This document shows positions 15,001 through 30,000 of a DNA stretch of 64,000 nt, piece after piece. The stretch lies in the NCBI RefSeq assembly GCF_028389875.1, contig NC_084665.1, positions 97,693,435-97,757,434 on the forward strand, in the 5' to 3' direction. Below the pieces are notes generated by a model. The model ran no database searches and was not told the DNA's origin. It worked only from the letters and a program-made list of their open reading frames with translations. The translations under genes were made by a program, and so were the position numbers. How positions within the stretch are numbered: the stretch's first letter is position 1; each line of letters begins with the position of its first letter. This stretch comes from Rhea pennata (taxonomy: Eukaryota; Chordata; Aves; Rheiformes; Rheidae).

Positions 15001-18000
15001 AATTTTCCCTGCAATGCATTGAGTGAAATAAAGGATCTTTTTTATTAAGATGTATAATGAATATATATTTTTTTTAACTGCAAAATACTCATCTATGGGT
15101 AATTGTAGCTGTACTCTGTTCTGCTGACATGGACTAAATTGGTTATACTAAAAAATATATTTCTGAGTTTTTGCTTCAGCAAAATAGTGGATTCTCTGAA
15201 TGGTAAAGAGTTGAAAAGGTTTAAATGTTAAGTTTTCCTTAGAAGCAAGACATTATCAAAATGTCATCACTATGATTCAGCTAAAAATACTGTAACATTT
15301 TGGAGCAAGTATGTCATAATATTTCACTCAGCCATTAGATCTTATTATTTACATGTTAGTGAAACACTTAAGCTGTGTATTTAAAATTATTAATACGGTA
15401 AAAGTCAAGTCAAGGTCCAACAGCAACCATTAACTTACAAGAAATATACAATCTTCACATTCATAGCATGTTTTTTATAATTGTATTAGAATATGTATTT
15501 CAGAGATTAATTCTACCTTTTCTGACCATGTCACTGAAAATATATTTCCAAACAGGCCTGCTAAGTGCTAAGATCTGTCAACCTGGATTTGGAGCACTTC
15601 ATGAGGGGACAAAATACTATGCTTTAGAAAGCATATTATATGATCATTTCTCAAATGAGGTCCCCACATAAAAGAAAGCAGAGGGAAGTGTTCTGGCTGT
15701 ATTTTAGTCAACTTTATCACTCTGTGGTCAGACTTCTGCCCTTTTTGAACTACAGGGCAGTAATTGTGGAGAGCTGGCTTTCTCATTCCCCCACGTGATG
15801 CAGAGAGGTTGCCTCCCCCTGATCTTTAGGAGGTATAATGCAACCAAAAGTGCAGGGACAAAGTGCACGTGTGGAGTGGTTGGTTTAACACTGTATCCTC
15901 AGACTCTTCCATCAGTAACTGTAAACACGGCACTAACAAAGACTTGAGTTTGGCATGTAGTTACTTGAAATGAATATTACAGATTTTTGCTTTGGAAGAA
16001 GACAGTTTTCAATAGATTTTTATACTGAAATAATTCCACAGCTTTACAAAATGAAGAGTTTCCTTTTTTTAATCATACCAGTTATGCTAGTAGCACCACA
16101 GATTCTGACATGGCAACAATATGTCTGGAAAACTCCAGGCTAAAGCTGAAAGAAGCTTCAGAAATGTGTATTCATGAACAAAATGGAGAATTTGTCCTAG
16201 AAAGTACTTTGCAGCAGTTTATATCTGCTGTACTTCACTGATCTGAGGTGCTCAGAAATAAATTTGACATGTTAGCTATAATGGGTACTATCAAGTGCTT
16301 GATAAAAGAACACATAAAATAGTGATAAAAAACAGTGATAAAACAGCAAATTAAATATAAAGGAAGCTTCTATATTTTTGCATTAAATAACTTTCAATAC
16401 TTGTGAAGTACTTTTATGATATGAAATTACTTCTGTCTAAAATATTGGAAGAGGAATGAGAACAAGCAGTTAGTGATTATATAGTGTTTCACAAAGCATT
16501 TTCACTTTTATAATTTTATATAGTATGTCATACTTAGAGAACATTCTCTGCACCTCACATACACCACTATGGTTACACTTCAAAACAAAAGCTCATCAGC
16601 ATGGCATTCTTTGCAGAAAATACTTGCATTAAGACATAAATGAGTCAACTAAAATTCATTTGCTAATGTATTGTATGTCAAGTTCTTGTATGCATTGCAT
16701 GTTTAAAAAGTCTCCAGAACATAGGAAAGTAACAGGATTACAAAATCTGTACAGATCTTTACCAAGACTGAAAAGAAAGAATACCTTTTCGCCTTTTGTC
16801 CCTGCTGGACCAGGATGTCCAGGTCTTCCTGTGACTCCCTGCACAACAAAGTATTGGTCTTTGTTAGTTAAGAAATGATGAAACACAGTATTTTGCATTG
16901 CAGTTTAGTTTTGAAAACTTGAACTTTTTGAAGGTCATTTAAACTTAATTAGATTTCTCCTCCAGGTTTAAATATTTTTCTCCTGACTGATACAACAGCT
17001 GCATCCTACTGATAAGACCTATGAAGGGTAAAACTCATATTTGTGGTTGCATTTTCACCTTGGCAGACTAAATGGATTGACCTTAACTAGCAGCTCTTGA
17101 TACTGCTAAGAATTATGCTTTACTGCTAAAATAGCAATTTACATGTTTAACATTAAGCCCCCTAGATGTGTTACAATTTTTGAAAGATGCCTAGCATTAG
17201 TAGCGTAGGCAACCTAGGGATGAATAATGATCATACTAACTAACGTGATCTGCATCTTATATATACAACATTAAATTTAAAAACATTCCCAAAGGAAATT
17301 TTCTTAGAAAGACTAGATTTTTTGATTACCTTAACCATATTTTTCAATGGCTTTTAATATTAAGCCAGTTTACTCTTATACTTCATAATTACTTGATATC
17401 AGCATTTAGTGTTTTTAGAATGCCCAGTTAGAACCGTTATTAGATTTTTATCACCAATATTATTATTAACTTGGGTGTAAATACATAATTATCTGCAAGT
17501 TAGCACATCACAAGCAATTTTACCTTACAAAATCTCAAGTAATATCAAAACACTGAATGCGTGCAAGTTTCATAAACTTTAAGAGTCCAGACTATGACAG
17601 TGCTTTCAGTAATCTCAACTCACAACATACTTTGTTTTATTAGAGCCACTGTGAGTCAAATTTTGTTACTCTCCCAGAAGCCAAAAGAAGGCAAGGTCTG
17701 GCTCTTTTAAGACTAGAGGCAAGAAACTAAGAATATGAAGTTTTATTGTGATAGTTATAGCAGCCTCTACAGGGATAGGTTAGATCACAGATGACACCAA
17801 ACACTTACAGAAGGTCCAGTGGGTCCTGGCACACCAGGCAATCCAGGAACACCTTGAAGGCCCTGAAAATTAAAAGAGCAGATTTAGATTTCTTCTCTCA
17901 CATATATTCATTATCTTAAAATTACTTACATTCAGCACGTCAGTTTTTAGCAACAAAAATATGCATGCAGCTGAGAGATTATCATTGAACATGGTAACAG

Positions 18001-21000
18001 GTCTTGTTTAACTGAAAAACAAAATCTTGAGTCCTTCAATCTAATCCTCCTCTAATCTTTTCCACTGATAGATTATGTCTTTTATATCTTTTTGTCTTTA
18101 GCTGTGCAGATAATAGCAGGATATCTCTTTCCTCAGAAACTAAATTTTCTTTTTTCTGTCACTAGAAAGTGTTTTGCTAGTGAGAAAAAGCATCTTCTCA
18201 GATTTCTGAATGTTACCTGATGCTATCTACATGAGGTAATGCTTTCTGTCGGATTTAGATTTTGGCTTTTTGATAACAAAACATTCCATTTCTTATGGTA
18301 TATAATAATTCATGGTCCTACTCTTATTCTATTCCAGTGACTGTAAGCCAATGGCTTCTGGTATCCATTTACTAGATGTACAGGTATGTAACTTATTATA
18401 GAGAATTAAGGTCGGCTTTGAGGAGAGTCTGCATGTCTCTGAATTCTTTCTTCAGCCTCATTATACTGACTTACTCTGATGGAATTTTAGACACGTAAAG
18501 GGTAAATGTGTATGTCTAAGCCAATTGCTCTAAATTCCCTTTATACTCCGTGAAGGGAAGGAGATCCTTCCCAGTATTGATTCGCATTAGCTGCACTGGG
18601 CACCTGTAATCACCTCAGGCAAGACATATTTCTTATGTTAAATATAGGATTTAAAATGACATTGCTAAGCAGGCAGTAGAGAAAACCAAAGAGGTCAGGA
18701 GCCCTGAAAGAAGGGCTCTGAGGGAAAGTCTGAAGGAAAAACTTCAGACAGAAACAAAGCAGAAATGAATGGAGAGATTCGTTATTCTTATTCCGTATTC
18801 TTGTTCCTACACACAGAGGACATCAGTCCACTTCGGCAGCTTTTCTGCGTGGCATTCCTACAGATAACGTGTTCTTGGCTTTTCAAAGAATGGAAAACAT
18901 TCTTTGAAATGTGTTTGCTCTTGCAATACAATTACCCACAATATGAATATGAAAGCCAAAGAACATTAGCTATAATTCTTATAATGATTATAAGAACCAC
19001 CCCGTGCCCCATAAAGGCATCCTTTACTAAGGAAATGTATTCTGAGATTTTTATCGTGGGTCATTTTAAAATTTAAGACGCCTTAAATAATGAGATTGCC
19101 TTTACAGAATTAAATTAGGGTAACTGACCTTTCTCTCTGGAGGAGAGAGGAAAGGCAAACAAACAATCCTGTGTTAAAGAAGCAAGTACGGCACTTTTCT
19201 TTTACTGTAGACAGTATTAGCTTACCCCAATATTAAATGGGGAAAAGATTGCACTTGGATCTTTTATCATGATGAATATCTTGATATCTTCATCATATCT
19301 TTCACCTGATGAATATAGTTTATATGCCTGTGATTTATATGTCTGTGTATTATGTCAGAGAGAGAAGCTTCAAACAAAGATTAAAGGTCTGTTCAAAAGC
19401 ACACTGAAGTGTGTGAGAGCATTTCAAAGAACTACAGATAAGGCTTTGAACGGCTCATCCCATTTGGATGCCAACCCAATCATACACCTCAAAGGAAATG
19501 CAGATCCATTAACTGAATAACAACTCTCTCTTGCCTGTTTATATGCCCTTATATACGTCTGAAAACAAGTTAACTTGTCCCCTGGCAATGTGGTAATCAA
19601 ATGCGGTCGCTAAAATGAAGCCTTCTTGAGGTGCCTGGCTGGCCAGGAGGCAGCGAAGCAGCAGGGGAAGAGCAAACCCCTCCACTGAGGGAGCACAGCA
19701 CCCTGCTGCATCAACAGCATTTTTTTTAGTACGAGTTTACTCTGGAGTCCCTTAAAAAAAAAAAATTGCCAATTATAACCTCTCCTTTTTTTTTTTTTTA
19801 ATTACCTTCTTAATTGCCTCCGATATCTCTTTTGATTCTGGACAGTTAAATAGTGTCAGGACCGTTTAAACTTGCTCGATAATGCCTCCCGCTGCTGGGG
19901 CTGAATTGTAGGGATACTCTACAGGGCCCCCCAAAGGAAGGACGTGCTACTTCCTCATTACAGCTTATTTATTTTTTAAATAAAATCATATTCGGGCTTC
20001 ACTAATGGTTGGAACATTATTTTAAGAGGTGTTCTAAATCCAAACCCAGGAGGTATTTCACCTTTAAAAGTAAAGATCTAGCAGGCTCTGTAAATTGTTT
20101 AAATGCAAGAGAAAAAAAAGTTGGAGAGTTGTATTTTATTTCTAGTCTGGCAACCTGCTAAATTCTAGAGCAAAGCAGCAATACAGGTATCTATATATGC
20201 TGTTACTGCTTCTTTTTTATTTTCATACAACTGTTTATTCTTTTAAGCCAGGGATCCTGAAGAATACAGACTTTCTGAAAATTATTCTCATTTTGCTACT
20301 GTTTGAAAACTCTCTCTTACTACATTATAACCTCAGCTCTAAGGAAATATAAAACCCACAGAAAGAATTAAATCTTTCCCCAACCCTCAAGTAAATAAGC
20401 TTGAGATTCCTTTCCTGTTTTCCAGGTATTTTCTCTTGTAGCCAGCACTCCAAATTACGGGACAATACTACGTATTTATCAGGTGTCAGCTGGGTATCTT
20501 AGCTTTTCAGAGAGCTCAATAAATATTTTCTAACAAACAGACTGATTATTTTAACTCTTTCAGTTGGCAAAGGTAACTGAGGAATTCATTTATTTATTCA
20601 GATTTATTTACTTAATGCATTTCGCTTTGTTCATTTTTTTTGACAGAGATCACTTGTGAACTTTTAACTGCAAGTACTTTAATTTAATATGAAAGCTATC
20701 ATGGATTAGGCACTGCAAGTTATAAGACTTTTTTGCTCATCTTTAATGAGATTAAAAATAACTTAAGAATCCAGCATACGATGCAAAATACTGTACATAC
20801 TTTAAATTCTGTCTCTTCAAATATTTTCCAAAAAACACTAACTGGTGCTATAATTGTTCCTATGCTGTTATTTGCCGCATGGAATATTTTTCAAAGTGAA
20901 TAATAAAGGAGAACTAATACATTGAAATCATATTTGTTATAAAACATGAAATATTTTCTGAAAATGTTTGTCATTTACCCATTTCTTGTTCTATCCAATG

Positions 21001-24000
21001 CTCTTAAAAATTACCATTTAAATGTTTGTGAGACTTTGAAATATATAATGAGCAAAAACGCTCACGTGAAGATGAAATAGCTTTTTAACTGACAAATTGC
21101 ATTTGATCTTCTTGAACATTCAGAATCAGAGGCTATTCACAGCAATACATGACTATTTCAGCAGCTGTAAAGAAATCAATAATATTTTATGCATTTAATT
21201 CTCAGTCTAGATCTTTAGTCAAAGTCTGGATAAGCATGTAGCTAATAGAAATGAAATATTTTTACCTCATCACCCTTCTCTCCAGGAAGCCCAGGAAATC
21301 CACGCTCACCTTTGCTTCCCTATGAAAACATAACATTCAAACAAATACTATCTATTAGCACTACAACAAATCTCATGCTCTGTAGAGGGTTTTACAACAC
21401 ACATTTAATATATGCAAGCATGAAGCCCTTAGAGCAGCAGTGAGAAAACCTAAAACAGAAAAAAAAATGTCCTGGAAGTTTTAAAATGTGCCTCCCATTG
21501 AGGTGGATGGAAATGAAATTTGTTTACCTAGTAGGTAAACTAGCCAAAAAGACTGATGGAGATATAGTTTCACCACATAAATTCCAAAGAGCTCAAGAAC
21601 TTGTTCAAATGAAGAAAGTATACTTTCAAGTAATTAGGTCCAGCTATAGGAGATCAATAGGCCAAACCAGGTGGTATTTGATCAGATCACAGTAAAGCAG
21701 AAGTCTGATTGACTTCAGTGTAACTTCATATCCCCGTGGACCTGAGGAGTTACTGCCGTGAGGAACAACTTACAAATGCACAGTACAGTTCAGTTATTAC
21801 ATACTTAACCGAGATACTGGAGGTTCCCCGCACCACAGCTTTCTTGCATGATTGACTCACTTAAAATAAACCTAGAGATGATAATGTATTATTAGACAAT
21901 TAAATCTGAGCTAGCTTCAAATGACACAGGACAAAAGCCAGTACTTTCACTCTCCTGAGAGGAAACGTATGCTAGATCAGGAAAGAAGGGCTGAACTTTA
22001 AAAATTGTTTGAAACTTTAAGGTGCTCAGAGGCTATAAGCAAAGTTTTAAGATCAATAGACATAAGAGTTTGGCCTTTTATTTTTGACAAGCAACAAAGC
22101 AAGCTAAAGCTGTCTCTTCAAAAACTTACCTTTGGCCCTTCTCTACCAGGGATGCCTTGAGGACCTCTTGTGCCAGGATCACCCTGAGGAACAGGCACAA
22201 AGCAAAGTCATAAATAACCATTTCTGTGACAGGGGTGGAAGATCTATGGCAAGTTACAACTGTTTTCCCTTCCTGACTTTGCGACCACCACTACTAGATG
22301 AGTCTCCCTCTCCATTTTCATACTTACTGCTACAGAAACACTTTACCATTTTTCCAAATGTTCCATTAGAAATACATAATTTTTTGCTAATTAAGAAAGT
22401 GGATTGAATAAATTACGAGAATAAAACATGTTGAGTTTCAATAATTAAAATAACACTGCATTTTCTATGAAAAATTGTTAGAAGTAAGTAAAAAGTATGG
22501 TGAATGCCATTAAAACACATTTGGAAACGAAGTGAAGCAGATGCAAGTTTGACTAGATCAGTTAGAAATATGTCAAAATGTAGAATTTGGCCTAAATTAT
22601 TTTCATAACTCTCAGAGACCATGGAGTTGCAGTAAAAGTAAATCAAGTTTATAGCAAGATAACATATAATTAATTTCTTATTACCACTTATCTTTATCTT
22701 CCCAGTCTAAATCTGTTTTATGAGATAGTGACACTATTTCTTTTAAAAAGAGATAACACAGCATTTTCAAAATGTGAAAATGAGTTGTTCTGCTTTCATT
22801 TTTATAACTTCAAAACAGCCACATTCTCCCTTTTGAGCTAGGAAAAGTTCAAGTTTTGAAGATTATTCAAGTTAGAAGGACATACTGGTGAAAATGTCAG
22901 TAAAGGGCACACAAATGTGCAGAAGTCTGTTCACATGAACAAAATTTCCTCATTCACAGCTTCCGTTAGTGTCTTTACCCAAAAGCCTTCTTTTCAGGCT
23001 TTTCTCACTTCTACACAAACTATTTACTCAAATTTCCTTCCTTGTCTCTCTCCCCACCTCTCACATGCTCTTCCCATAGTCAACCCCTTTCTAAAAGAAG
23101 CTTTTCATCCCAGGCAGTCCCACTTTTGAGAGGACTCCTAAATGCCTTTATTTTGGATAGTCTCAACTATCTGCATTTAGATTTAAGTCCATCATCCTCT
23201 TTTTATGGCTGAGGTAGAGATGAAGGCTACTTGTTACTCTCACCAGCTTCAAAATTGCAGTTATTTTGAACCAAGTGATTCCTGCTTCGTTGGGAGAAGC
23301 ATTTTCCAGCTCAGTTCTAATCTTATAAAAGTACTAACCACAAAACAGAGAGATATGGAGAATCAGTAATACAGAGAGGTGACACAGGAGCAGAAGGACA
23401 TGCACAAGAGAAAGAAGACAGCATTGAAGTCAGAAAGAATGAGGGAAAACCCCTATGAAAGGACTAAAAGAAATAGAATTTGAGAATGACTAAGTCAATA
23501 AGCCGTAAGTATATGTATTAATGAAAAACAAGAGAGTAGAATAGCCTCTCTCCTTATGCTTTTCATATAAAAATCCTCTTTGGAATATGGCAGGCCACAT
23601 CAAACCTTATTATTTTTTCAAGATAATATCATAGGATTTCTAGATTATTTTAACCCTTTGGTATATTCCCAATATCAAATGCTAGAGCACAAAGCAGAGA
23701 ATGGTTGTAGCAATTCATATGTGGACTGGATGCACTGAACAGGTGCCTGCTGGTAACTAACTCACATAACATTAAAAAACTATTTTGCAAAATTCTTATC
23801 AAACACTTTTGTTCATGACTTTTTAAAAACAAAATGAAAATTAACAAAAATCTCAAAATGATTTTAAGATAGGCCAAATAGGACATAACCTAACTTATGG
23901 AAAGTTGCAAGGACACATTTTGGTTTTAAAAGTGTGCTCACGACAAATGGCTATTAAACCACAGGAAATTTTTACCTTCAGTATAGTTCCCATGTCTCCC

Positions 24001-27000
24001 ACAAGAGGCAGTGCAATCTGAAAATAAAAAAGGCAGCTACAGTTAATATTTTACATGAATAATATTTTACACAACATTGATTCTGCCAGGTACTCAAAAG
24101 TTTATTGTTATACACGGAATCTGATTACATATATTTGAGGTGAAGTTATTTTACTATGAAAATTCTAAAGAAAAATCAAGGATTCAAACACAGTTTTAAA
24201 TATTAAATTCCAGTGTTAATCACTCTTAAATATTAGAACATCGTTGTTTTTGCAGTAAGCCAATAACACCTCATCAATGTTGGAAATTCTTAGACACAGT
24301 TTTCACTGTCTGATTATCTCCAGTGTTTTCCTTCCTTTTCCTCCAAGGCCTTGACTGTATCGCGAACTACAGCATGAGGTGCAAAGATACCAAAGACAGC
24401 TTTAATAAGCTCGCTCAGATACTGGAAATAATCCAGCTACAGCAGCATGAGCGCCAAACACAGTGTTTTGTCCTGCTTTTAAACATTAAGAATTAGTGCA
24501 AAACTCTGTGGTGCCACAGAGCTACAGCTAAATTGCTACCAATGCTATTGCTACCCCAATTAAAGCTTAATCGATAGCTTTACACTGTACTGCAATGTAG
24601 TTGCATCCTCAGATTCCCAGGTGTTGTTAATCCTATGTTTAAAGATTGCATGTAAAAACTGATTGAACTGGTACCATCAATGTCATTCACGTACAGACTT
24701 TTCAATTAACAATGCTTATTATTTCTTTAAATCAAGAAATTAGTCTTGCAATTACTAAAACAAAGATCTAGTCCTGTGTGTAATTAGATGGATCTAAATC
24801 TTTTTTGTTCAACCTGTTTCAACCATTTCCATCTATAAAAAGAAAAACAAAATGTAAACATTTTTTTATGTATATTAGCAAAATGGCCTGTTGGTAGTAA
24901 CAGGTGTCAAATGCCATGTCAACAGAAGCACTGCTGAACATATTTACAGGAATATTTACAGGAATACATCACTTACAGCGTAGCTTCACCCCCCTTGATA
25001 AGCATGCTGAGGAGTTTTCTAGAGTAGGATATTGCCACATAACGCCAGAATTTAAAAACATACATACATAAACTGTGAAGTCAACACCCTGCACAATGGT
25101 AAACTGAATACAGACCACGTAACATGCTCTTAAAAATCTCCAATAAGCCTTAAAATAAAAACCACAACCTTACATGGCCTGACTTTTTATCCTTCCCCTT
25201 GTGACAATGTTTTGCAAATAGGTCTGAGTATTATCATGTCCCCTCTTGCTCTTTTTTCCTAGATTACAAAGCCTAACTCCTTCAGTCTCTGCTGTTTCCT
25301 AATGCTCTTGTTCAAGCTGCAGTATCATGTTAGGATACATCTTCCTTTCGAAACATTGCCTGCCAAGAGAAGAGTACATCAAGAGAGCACAAGGCAGTAA
25401 TTCTGCTATTACCATGCTGTAGCATGAGATCTGCCTCTTCCGCAGTGACATCAGACTTCCTATTCACATTTAGTTTACAGTGCATGGTGCCTTCCAGCAC
25501 CTATTTTATTTATGCATTTTGTTCTTCCTGTTAAACACTTCATGCTCATCTGTTTTGAGTTCCATCTTGCTGAATTCAGACTGTCTCTGAATTTTAAAAT
25601 TTGATTATATCTTCAAAAGCTTGCAATCCAACGCAGCCCAGTTACAGATTTTATATCTGTTTCATTATCTTAATCAAATTAAAACATTAAAAATAACCAG
25701 GCATGGGAGAGACCTCTCTCTGAGTCTGACAGCAATCTGCTGCTGTCATATTCATATTTTTGATAAGCACTAACTATATAGCAATTACTCCTATGGCAAT
25801 TATAGCTTGTTTATGAGATCACGAGGACAATGTTGAAGTTTTATTAAAGCTGAGATGTGTAACATCACTGTTTTCTTGTATGTCCCAAGAAACCTAACCT
25901 GCCAAAGATGGAAATCTGATTTATTCTGTGATTATTTCGTAACATATCATGCTAACATTTTTGCGTCTCCATAGTATCATCCATATCATTGGTATTTATA
26001 AGCCAATCTTTTAAAAAATTGTTTCAAATCTTTCTGGCAATTACCTTCAGCTGACCTATTACACTCTAGCTCCTCTTCTATTCACCTTTTTTAAAGATAC
26101 GTTTTCTGTTAGTACTTCTCCATTCCTCAAAAGCTTCACTGTTCTCAAAGTACTCAAAAGTAACTGCTAATTCAGAGCCTTTTCTCATTAATTCTGTTGA
26201 CGAATTCCACAGGAGCTTCATGTTGTATTTAAAAACTCTTTAACTCATTTTTTTCTATTAAATTAATGAAAAATAATTTCATGTATTTTCTGAAAACCAA
26301 TCTTTTTCTGTGGATGATGAAAACCTACTGAACTCTTCAGGTTTCTCTGCACTATCTAAAATCTGATCTCACTCATTAATAAATAATAGATCTATGCTTT
26401 ACTGATATTTCAATTACTTGTGTTCCCAAAGCCTTTTTCTTATTTTCATATCCATCTTTAATTGAAGCTCATTTCATATCTGAATCTTTCTGAATCTATG
26501 ATAACATACCTGAGTTCTATCTTTATAGTCAGTGTTAGTGATGGACCTGCTTTTACTTATCGATTGTAGGTCTTTGAAGAGCTATTGATACTGTCATAGT
26601 ACCTCTTAATACATTAAGAAAGTCTGCTACTCTATGCTCAAGCATTGCTGCAGTGGTGATTTAAATGGGGGAAACGACCCAGTAATGCACTCTAAAAAAG
26701 ACCAAACTATACAACATGAGAAAGCTTGCTGCATTGATTGATGCTAATGCAGGTGTGCTAAAACTATAAAACAACTTATTTCATCATCCTGAGCCCTGAT
26801 GTTCAGCAACACAAATATGCCGGCTTTTCTTAGGCTCCTCTTTGGAGAAAGCTGACTATTCCCTCTGAGATGAAATCTTGGTGTGATTCTGGTGCTGCTT
26901 TATTCAGGGACTACTCCGTACGTACAGTATGGACTGGGTGTATTTTGCTGTGCTCTGTGCAGCCTCCTCATGATATTGTCCATACTATATTCCCTTACAG

Positions 27001-30000
27001 ATTCCCATTCAGCCTCCTGTCATGCCTCATAGCACGCAATACACACCACCATCCTACACTAGTACTTACAACATTCAGTCTTCAAGTGTTTTAGGGCACT
27101 TTGAACTGAAAATAATCACAAAATGATTTGTAGATATGTGCTGTGATCAAAGAGGTGCCATGTAGTACCCAGAGGAGATGTCCGTGTGGGTGACGGAAGA
27201 GCTGGAGCCGCTCTGTACCACTGCCCAAAGATCGTGCCCTGCAGAAGAGGCCTTTAGCACATAATCAATACTCCAGCTTAGCAAAGCTTACTTTAGTAAA
27301 GCTGAACATTTAAAGTAATCTCTTCTGGATGTTTCGTAGTGCTCCTTAGCATTTTGTTCTCTAATTTAACGGATACTCTCCTTACTGTGAACCCTCAGGC
27401 TTACTTGTGCACCTGTACTACAGAAGATTTTTTAAAAGGCATATTTTGTACTTGAAATACATATTTTATTGCTTAATATATTTCTGTGGTGGCTGTGGAG
27501 CATTTCTAATTGCTTCACTGGCTATCAGCAGTCTGCAGGCTTAGGAACCACTGCCTTAGATTTGCCTCACTGAAACTTTGAGATGTAGCTCACTCATGAG
27601 ACACGAAGCACGTCTCTGTGTCTGGTCGCACATCCTATGATCAGGCATGTGAAGAATCATTAGTTCCAGTGACGAACAGACAGAGACTTCTGAGATACAC
27701 TAATCACTCCTCAGCGAAAAAGCTAAATTCCTGCCTTAGCAAGGAACAGAGATTCTGTTAAAGGTCGTAATACGGTTCTAGTGTTAGCTTTTGTAACTTT
27801 TATTCTTCTTTGTTATATGTCTTAAATAAACACTACTTATTGCATGCAGAGTATTATCATCATATCTCACTGCTTTCCTAAAACTATGCCTTCGGGTAAA
27901 ATCTCCTAGCAAAGACCAAATCGTATTAAACTAATAAGAACACAAGTGAATTTAACAGTATTTTCTTTTAAATTCTGGTTTTGACTCGTTTCTTCCGATC
28001 ATCTACAGATCTTTATTTTGCTGATAGGATACATTCCAACAGCTGCTCAGGGAATTCGGAAAGCTTCATTTGCTGTCATAAAAGCATCTGCAAGCACTGG
28101 TTTCTAAACAAAAAGTTACTTTCTGAAACTTCTGAAGCAGTTCTGGGAACTCTTAGCATCAGCTGATTCAAGGCAGGAGCAGGAATGATGACTAGAGCTC
28201 TGCCGTTTGGGAAATTTTGCAGATATGCACATGGGACTCTCCTGATGCTCATGTAAAGCATTCAAGTATCTCTGAAGGCACAATTTGGCCTGAAGCATGT
28301 GTTGACTTTATGGCTCTTGCAATGCTGAACTTTATAAAATCTGTAAAGCTATAGTACTGTTAAATACAAAAACATTGCTGTAATACCCAAGGGGAGATAA
28401 CAACTCCAAAAACGTGTTGAGTTGATCAGAACTCATTTAGTGTTTTTTTTTTAACATAGACACTTGATTTTTTTCATTAGTGTTAAAGGGAATTAATCAT
28501 ATAACACACTGATTATTTTCAGAATTTTATTAAAAATTAATATCTTCCTAATATAGCAGAGCAAAGCTAGTTTCAGAATCCCCAAACTTTCTTCTTCGAT
28601 CTTGTAATGTAGGAAGAATCAAACTATGCTCCTGAAAATTTGTATTATATAGAACTACTCCAGAGACTGCACCACAAAATACCAGGTTAAAGCTGGAATA
28701 AACTCTAGTATACAAATTGCATCACCTGAAAACATGGAATTTATCATGTAAATGCTGACATAAGCTTAATTTATATTGCAATATAATCTAATAAAAAGAA
28801 CAAAGCAAAGGATTCAATAATTGAATAATTTAATTAACTTAATCATTCAGACTTCCTAGGCCTGCTACCTATCTTGTCTTTTAAATTTAAAATACTAGTA
28901 CCAAAGCAAATAAACAAGTTTCCTGTGTATACATACAGGATCACCTGGAGGGCCTGGCAGTCCTGGCTTTCCATCTCGTCCTGGAGTGCCCTAGAAATTT
29001 AAAATTCAATTCAGTGGCCTTATATCAATGACAAGAGACAGGTTACTTTTTATGTTATATTTACAGAACTGTTACTTACATTAATACCTGGGGTACCTGG
29101 AGTTCCTGGTAATCCAGGGGGTCCTCTAGGGCCCTAAGATCAGAAAAAAAGTTATTTAGGATTTAAGGAATTTTTTTTTCTTTTATTGTAAACTACTATA
29201 TATTTTTTTTTATATTAACCAGAATACTTATATCCTACCTGGACACCTGCTGATCCAGTTGGACCCATAGGACCCTGCAAAATAACCCCAAATATTCATA
29301 GTATAGTCGTAATGCTGACTGTGGGGCACTGGTTCAGTTCACATTGTAAGAAAGATTTGCTCTAAGGTTTGGCTTTAAATTTAGATGTAATTTCACCAAA
29401 ATAAGTGTGTTCAAGACATAATATTTTGATGAGGCCTATTTTTAATGGCAAGTAGTGCTTACGAATGATCTGTGGTCAAATATGCCATTTAGCAAGGAGA
29501 TTCACTAGAAAAATTGACACTCACTAGAGTAAAAAGAAATTAGATGATTTAAACAAGTTGTTTTTTAATTCATATTTGAAATTATTTGAAGGGAATATAT
29601 TACTTTTAAGGATTATTAGCTGAAATTAAGACATCTGTCTCAAACCTTTTCTCTCTGCATGTTAGTCTGTTACTAAATGGAAATGTGTCAGCTGAGTGCA
29701 TTCATCTGCACTGAGGGGATTCTGCCCTATGCACAGCACAATTCACGTGTATCATCTACCTTCTGTATTTTACTGAACACCCTGAAGACACTGGAGATGG
29801 AATTGAAGACACTAGAAAGGCAAAAACCTGGGAAACTGAAAAATTTCCTGGTCACCAGGGAACTGTAGGACAGTTATTGCTGTGTAACAGGTATTTAGCC
29901 TGAATGCTCTAAGTACGCTGCATTAACTTGTTTCATGAAGTGTGGGTTAGAGGAGTGGACAGTGAGGTGGAGAGAACTGGCTGAAAGGCAGAGCTCAGAG

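Noticed and set aside
18765..19076. 103-codon plus-strand ORF
   Set aside because: No recognisable domain, lies in an intron antisense to the gene, composition like random AT-rich DNA.
22275..22365. Minus-strand open stretch containing [13 protein letters not shown] and ending GGRK, considered as the missing cysteine-bearing exon
   Set aside because: The frame is open and ends like human MARK, but no in-phase acceptor exists, the donor (GTCAGG) is poor and similarity is only a few residues.
23085..23130. Minus-strand VGLPGMKS, compared with human VPGLKS
   Set aside because: No flanking splice sites, followed quickly by a stop; chance match.
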